Positions 6,241 to 8,827 of a stretch of DNA of 8,827 nt are shown here, piece by piece. The first letter of the stretch is position 1. Each line of letters begins with the position of its first letter. Source of the stretch: an uncultured Rickettsiales bacterium (lineage in GTDB: Bacteria; Pseudomonadota; Alphaproteobacteria; UBA8366); NCBI GenBank assembly GCA_913046825.1, contig CAJWTF010000149.1:1-8827 (forward strand). Direction: 5' to 3'. Below the pieces are notes generated by a model that saw only the letters and a program-made list of their open reading frames with translations, was not told where the DNA came from and searched no databases. Position numbers and translations under genes: made by a program.

Positions 6241-7440
6241 ATGACAAGCAATGGCAGATTGCCGCTTTCGCGGTTTACGGTTCTAGATCTTACGGCGCAT
6301 CGGGCGGGTCCGACTTGCGTGCGACAACTCGGCGACTGGGGTGCCAATGTTATCAAAATCGAAGCGCCCGACCGCATCAACAAAGATAAGGGCGGCATCA
6401 TCGGTGCCAGGCATGGTTTCGATTTTCAGAATCTGCATCGCAACAAGCGCAGCCTGACGATCAATCTGAAAACCGAAGAAGGTAAGAAAATATTCTTCCA
6501 ATTGGTCGAAAAGGTGGATGTCATCGTCGAGAATTACCGCTCGGCCGTGAAGCATCGCCTCGGTATCGACTACGAGCCCTGCGCCAAGGTCAATCCGCGC
6601 ATTGTCTATGCCAGCATAGCTGGGTTCGGCCAGGATGGCCCCTACGGCAAACGGCCCGGCGTCGACCAGATCGCCCAAGGTCTGGGCGGCCTGATGAGTG
6701 TCACCGGCATGCCGGGGCAGGGTCCAGTCCGGGTCGGCATTCCGATTTGTGATCTAACGGCGGGCATGTTCTTGGCGCAAGCGACGCTGATAGCGTTGCT
6801 GGATCGCGAGGTGACGGGCGAAGGGCAGTGGGTCCACACATCGTTGCTCGAATCGATGATCCAGATGATGGATTTCCAAGCATCGCGCTATTTAGTAGAT
6901 GGCGACGTGCCGAAACAGGCAGGCAACAATCATCCGACCAGCATTCCGACTGGCGTTTTCGAGACCGCTGACGGACACATTAATATAGCTGCGTCGGGAC
7001 AGGTTCTGTTCGAGCGGTTTTGCGGTGCGGTCGGTCTGGAGCGTCTAGTCGACGATCCGAATTTTGCCAAGGCTGGCGGGCGTTCGGATAACCGAGATGC
7101 ATTGAACAAAATCATCAACGAGCGGATCAGCCAGGAGCCGAGTCAGCATTGGGTCGATTTGTTGAACGAGGTCGGCGTGCCGTGCGGGCCGATTTATTCG
7201 GTCGATCAGGTATTCGCGGATCCGCAGGTTGAGCACCTGAAAATGGCGAAGACCCAACATCATCCAGAACTTGGCGATATAAAACTCGTGGGGCAGGCGA
7301 TCAATCTGACCAAAACGCCTGAGCCCGAGGAATTCCGATTGCCGGTTCCGGAACTTGGCGAACACACGGATTCGATCCTGGCCGATCTTGGCTATGGCGA
7401 AGATCAAATTTCAGATATGAAGTCGCGCGATATCGTCTGA
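6241..7440 (+). CDS. CaiB/BaiF family (class III) CoA-transferase
   Basis: The 399-residue product spans the whole CoA-transferase family III fold. It begins with the typical LSRFTVLDLTAHRAGPTCVR segment and GANVIKIE (residues 34-41), then has a NLHRNKRSLTINLK stretch (64-77), VIVENYR (94-100) and a GFGQDGPY turn (128-135). The catalytic aspartate that forms the glutamyl/aspartyl-CoA anhydride in formyl-CoA transferase and CaiB fits D171 in PICDLTAGMF. These enzymes move CoA from one acyl-CoA to another free acid, so this one probably activates the pathway's carboxylate at the expense of succinyl-CoA or a product thioester. The open frame extends upstream to a TTG at 6187, but ATG 6241 begins at the family's usual N-terminus and has a GGGA nine bases upstream. 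A crotonase follows after 34 bases, almost certainly co-transcribed. The acid used is unknown. Confidence 0.95.
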   Translation: MTSNGRLPLSRFTVLDLTAHRAGPTCVRQLGDWGANVIKIEAPDRINKDKGGIIGARHGFDFQNLHRNKRSLTINLKTEEGKKIFFQLVEKVDVIVENYRSAVKHRLGIDYEPCAKVNPRIVYASIAGFGQDGPYGKRPGVDQIAQGLGGLMSVTGMPGQGPVRVGIPICDLTAGMFLAQATLIALLDREVTGEGQWVHTSLLESMIQMMDFQASRYLVDGDVPKQAGNNHPTSIPTGVFETADGHINIAASGQVLFERFCGAVGLERLVDDPNFAKAGGRSDNRDALNKIINERISQEPSQHWVDLLNEVGVPCGPIYSVDQVFADPQVEHLKMAKTQHHPELGDIKLVGQAINLTKTPEPEEFRLPVPELGEHTDSILADLGYGEDQISDMKSRDIV

Positions 7441-7474
7441 AGACGCGGCACGACACTTTAGATAAGGAAGCGAT

Positions 7475-8269
7475 ATGCAACTCAATACCGAAAAGATGAT
7501 TGGCGAAAAAGAAGGCGGCGTCGGCTGGATGACCTTCAACAATCCAGCACGGCGCAACGCCATGGCGCTGGAAATGTGGTCGGCAGTGGAAGCGATCCTT
7601 GATGAATTCGAATCCGACGATGCCATCAAGGTTATCGTTATGAAGGGTGCAGGCGATAAGGCTTTTGTCTCTGGCGCCGATATTTCCGAATTTTCGGAAC
7701 GCCGCAACAACGCCGAAGCGGCCGCCGAATATGCCCGTATCTCCGAAGGAGCTCGGGCCCGGCTATTGGCGGTGAAGAAGCCGTTGATCGCGATGATCCA
7801 AGGCTATTGCCTGGGTGGTGGCATGGCGGTCGCGATGGCCGCGGATATGCGTTTCGCCAGCGACGACTCGCAATTCGGTATCCCGGCAGCGCGCCTTAGC
7901 ATCGCCTACGGCTTTGATGGATTGCACAAACTGGTGCATTTGGTTGGCCCGGCATTGGCCAGCGAAATCATGTTCACCGCGCGCCGTGTAGAGCCCGAGG
8001 AAGCACAGCGCATCGGTTTGATCAATCGCGCCGTACCGCTCGACGATCTCGAATCGACCGTGCGTGAGGTTGCGAATGCGATTTGCCGCAATGCGCCGCT
8101 TTCGATCAACGCATCGAAATACACCATCGGCCAAATACTAACCGATAAGGAAGACCGGGATTACGACGAGATCAAACGCTTGTCGAAGATGTGTTTCGAC
8201 AGCAATGACTACAAGGAAGGCCGTGAGGCGTTCATGGAAAAACGCTCGCCGGTCTTTTCCGGGAGCTAA
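7475..8269 (+). CDS. Crotonase-superfamily protein (enoyl-CoA hydratase/isomerase-like) with non-classical active site
   Basis: The 264-residue product keeps the crotonase oxyanion-hole segments FVSGADISEF (64-73) and GYCLGGGMAVAMAAD (110-124), with family-typical length. By eye against rat enoyl-CoA hydratase, E144 becomes A118 and E164 becomes A138, so neither catalytic glutamate is present. The IPD aspartate used by PaaG enzymes is also missing: that position is G146. A nearby acidic residue, D148 in AYGFDGL, may be the base; I recall related alphaproteobacterial proteins with GFEG here, but could not check. ATG 7475 has AAGGA six bases upstream, and the gene lies 34 bases after the CoA-transferase stop. 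Likely substrates are CoA thioesters made by that enzyme. The reaction could be hydration, isomerisation, C-C cleavage or decarboxylation and is not decided by the sequence. Confidence 0.91.
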   Translation: MQLNTEKMIGEKEGGVGWMTFNNPARRNAMALEMWSAVEAILDEFESDDAIKVIVMKGAGDKAFVSGADISEFSERRNNAEAAAEYARISEGARARLLAVKKPLIAMIQGYCLGGGMAVAMAADMRFASDDSQFGIPAARLSIAYGFDGLHKLVHLVGPALASEIMFTARRVEPEEAQRIGLINRAVPLDDLESTVREVANAICRNAPLSINASKYTIGQILTDKEDRDYDEIKRLSKMCFDSNDYKEGREAFMEKRSPVFSGS

Positions 8270-8292
8270 ACGTCGGAAATTGGGGCTCTGCC

Positions 8293-8827
8293 ATGTTCCG
8301 GCTAAATCACAAAGCGACCGCACTCATCAACAGTCTTATCGAGAAGGCTGTCTATTGGATGGAATTGCAACGCAATGCATTCCGTCCGAGTGCCTTTGAT
8401 CTGCCGCAGACGGAATGCAATTTCATGGCCCCATTTCCAAGGAAGAGACATTGGCGGAAGTTCGTTTCCGTCATGTCCCACTAAATCGACAATCCGGATT
8501 TTCTGGGATTCGTGCAAGATAGTTTAGCGGCGAAGAAACCGCTCGATTTTTCGCAAATGGCAGGGATTACCTTCGTCGATACCGTTATCTTGTCGGACGC
8601 CTAATTCGAGGACACCGATTTGGTCTTCTTGCTGTTCCACGATGTGTTCATGTGGTGCAAAATCGCCTGCTGGGCGTTGAAGGGTTCATGCGCCGTTATA
8701 TTAAGGGCTGGGCATCAAACGGTATGGATTATTTCGCAACGCGTTGGAACGAGACGCCTATGAATTGGAACGTCAATTCCAATCTCAGCCGCAGCGTCCG
8801 TTCTTTGTCGAGGACGCGGTCGCGTTG
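8293..8827 (+). pseudogene. Decayed gene for an HExxH-type zinc-metallopeptidase-like conserved protein, runs off window
   Basis: Joining pieces from all three forward frames restores one protein. Frame of 8293 gives MFRLNHKATALINS to about 8430. A second frame gives ISKEETLAEVRFRHVP at 8433-8480. The first frame returns with IDNPDFLGFVQDS at 8485, reads through a TAA at 8602-8604, and reaches FHDVF at 8635-8649. A one-base loss then moves to VVQNRLLGVEGFMRRYIKGW from 8652. Another near 8739-8743 moves to LERDAYELERQFQ from 8744 to the edge. Restored, HDVFHVVQ at 8638-8660 is a variant HExxH zinc motif of the kind seen in DUF4157-like putative metallopeptidases (family link from memory). At least four indels and one stop occur in 535 bases, while the adjacent genes are clean, so decay is more likely than sequencing error. 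The start has only a weak GGGG upstream. The remaining 3' end lies beyond the window. Confidence 0.8.
8376..8419. repeat. 11-base perfect inverted repeat
   Basis: TGCATTCCGTC (8376-8386) and its exact complement GACGGAATGCA (8409-8419) flank a 22-base loop, inside the N-terminal part of the decayed gene. No T-run follows, so it is not a standard terminator. It might be a protein-binding site, the scar of a small palindromic element, or chance. Confidence 0.45.

Noticed and set aside
8270..8292. Possible terminator after the second crotonase
   Set aside because: No stable GC-rich stem followed by T residues is present in these bases.

Overview
The window looks like a chromosomal catabolic region from an alphaproteobacterium, probably close to Rhodospirillales. 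This placement rests on moderate GC content, the general look of the protein families and short operons with good Shine-Dalgarno sites. It is an inference from style, not a database match. Eight genes appear to be coding (one runs off the left edge), and two more loci are visibly broken.

Positions 1-3616 hold a four-gene operon on the minus strand, in transcription order: a PaaG-like crotonase, a cytochrome P450 of the CYP125/CYP142-like type, a small carboxymuconolactone-decarboxylase-family protein, and a GMC-family flavin oxidoreductase whose last third lies outside the window. A short GC-rich palindromic element separates the last two genes. A 149-base divergent spacer then leads to a plus-strand TauD/TfdA-type 2-oxoglutarate dioxygenase (3766-4677). 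Its stop codon interlocks with that of a minus-strand, internally deleted sensor histidine kinase (4674-5060).

Positions 5065-6081 hold a minus-strand zinc alcohol dehydrogenase. A second divergent spacer leads to a plus-strand pair, a CaiB/BaiF class III CoA-transferase and a second unusual crotonase (6241-8269). From 8293 to the right edge runs a decayed gene for a protein with a zinc-metalloprotease-like HDxxH motif. It is broken by at least four frameshifts and an internal stop.

Taken together the enzymes fit stepwise oxidation and CoA-dependent breakdown of a hydrophobic or branched acid. The P450 and the dioxygenase would hydroxylate, the GMC enzyme and the zinc dehydrogenase would oxidise alcohols, the CaiB-like transferase would make a CoA thioester, and the crotonases would isomerise, hydrate or cleave it. 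The substrate cannot be read from the sequence. No regulator, transporter, CoA ligase or P450 redox partner is present. Both crotonases lack the two catalytic glutamates of classical enoyl-CoA hydratase, so their chemistry is the main open question. No RNA genes, CRISPR arrays, insertion sequences or phage genes were seen.
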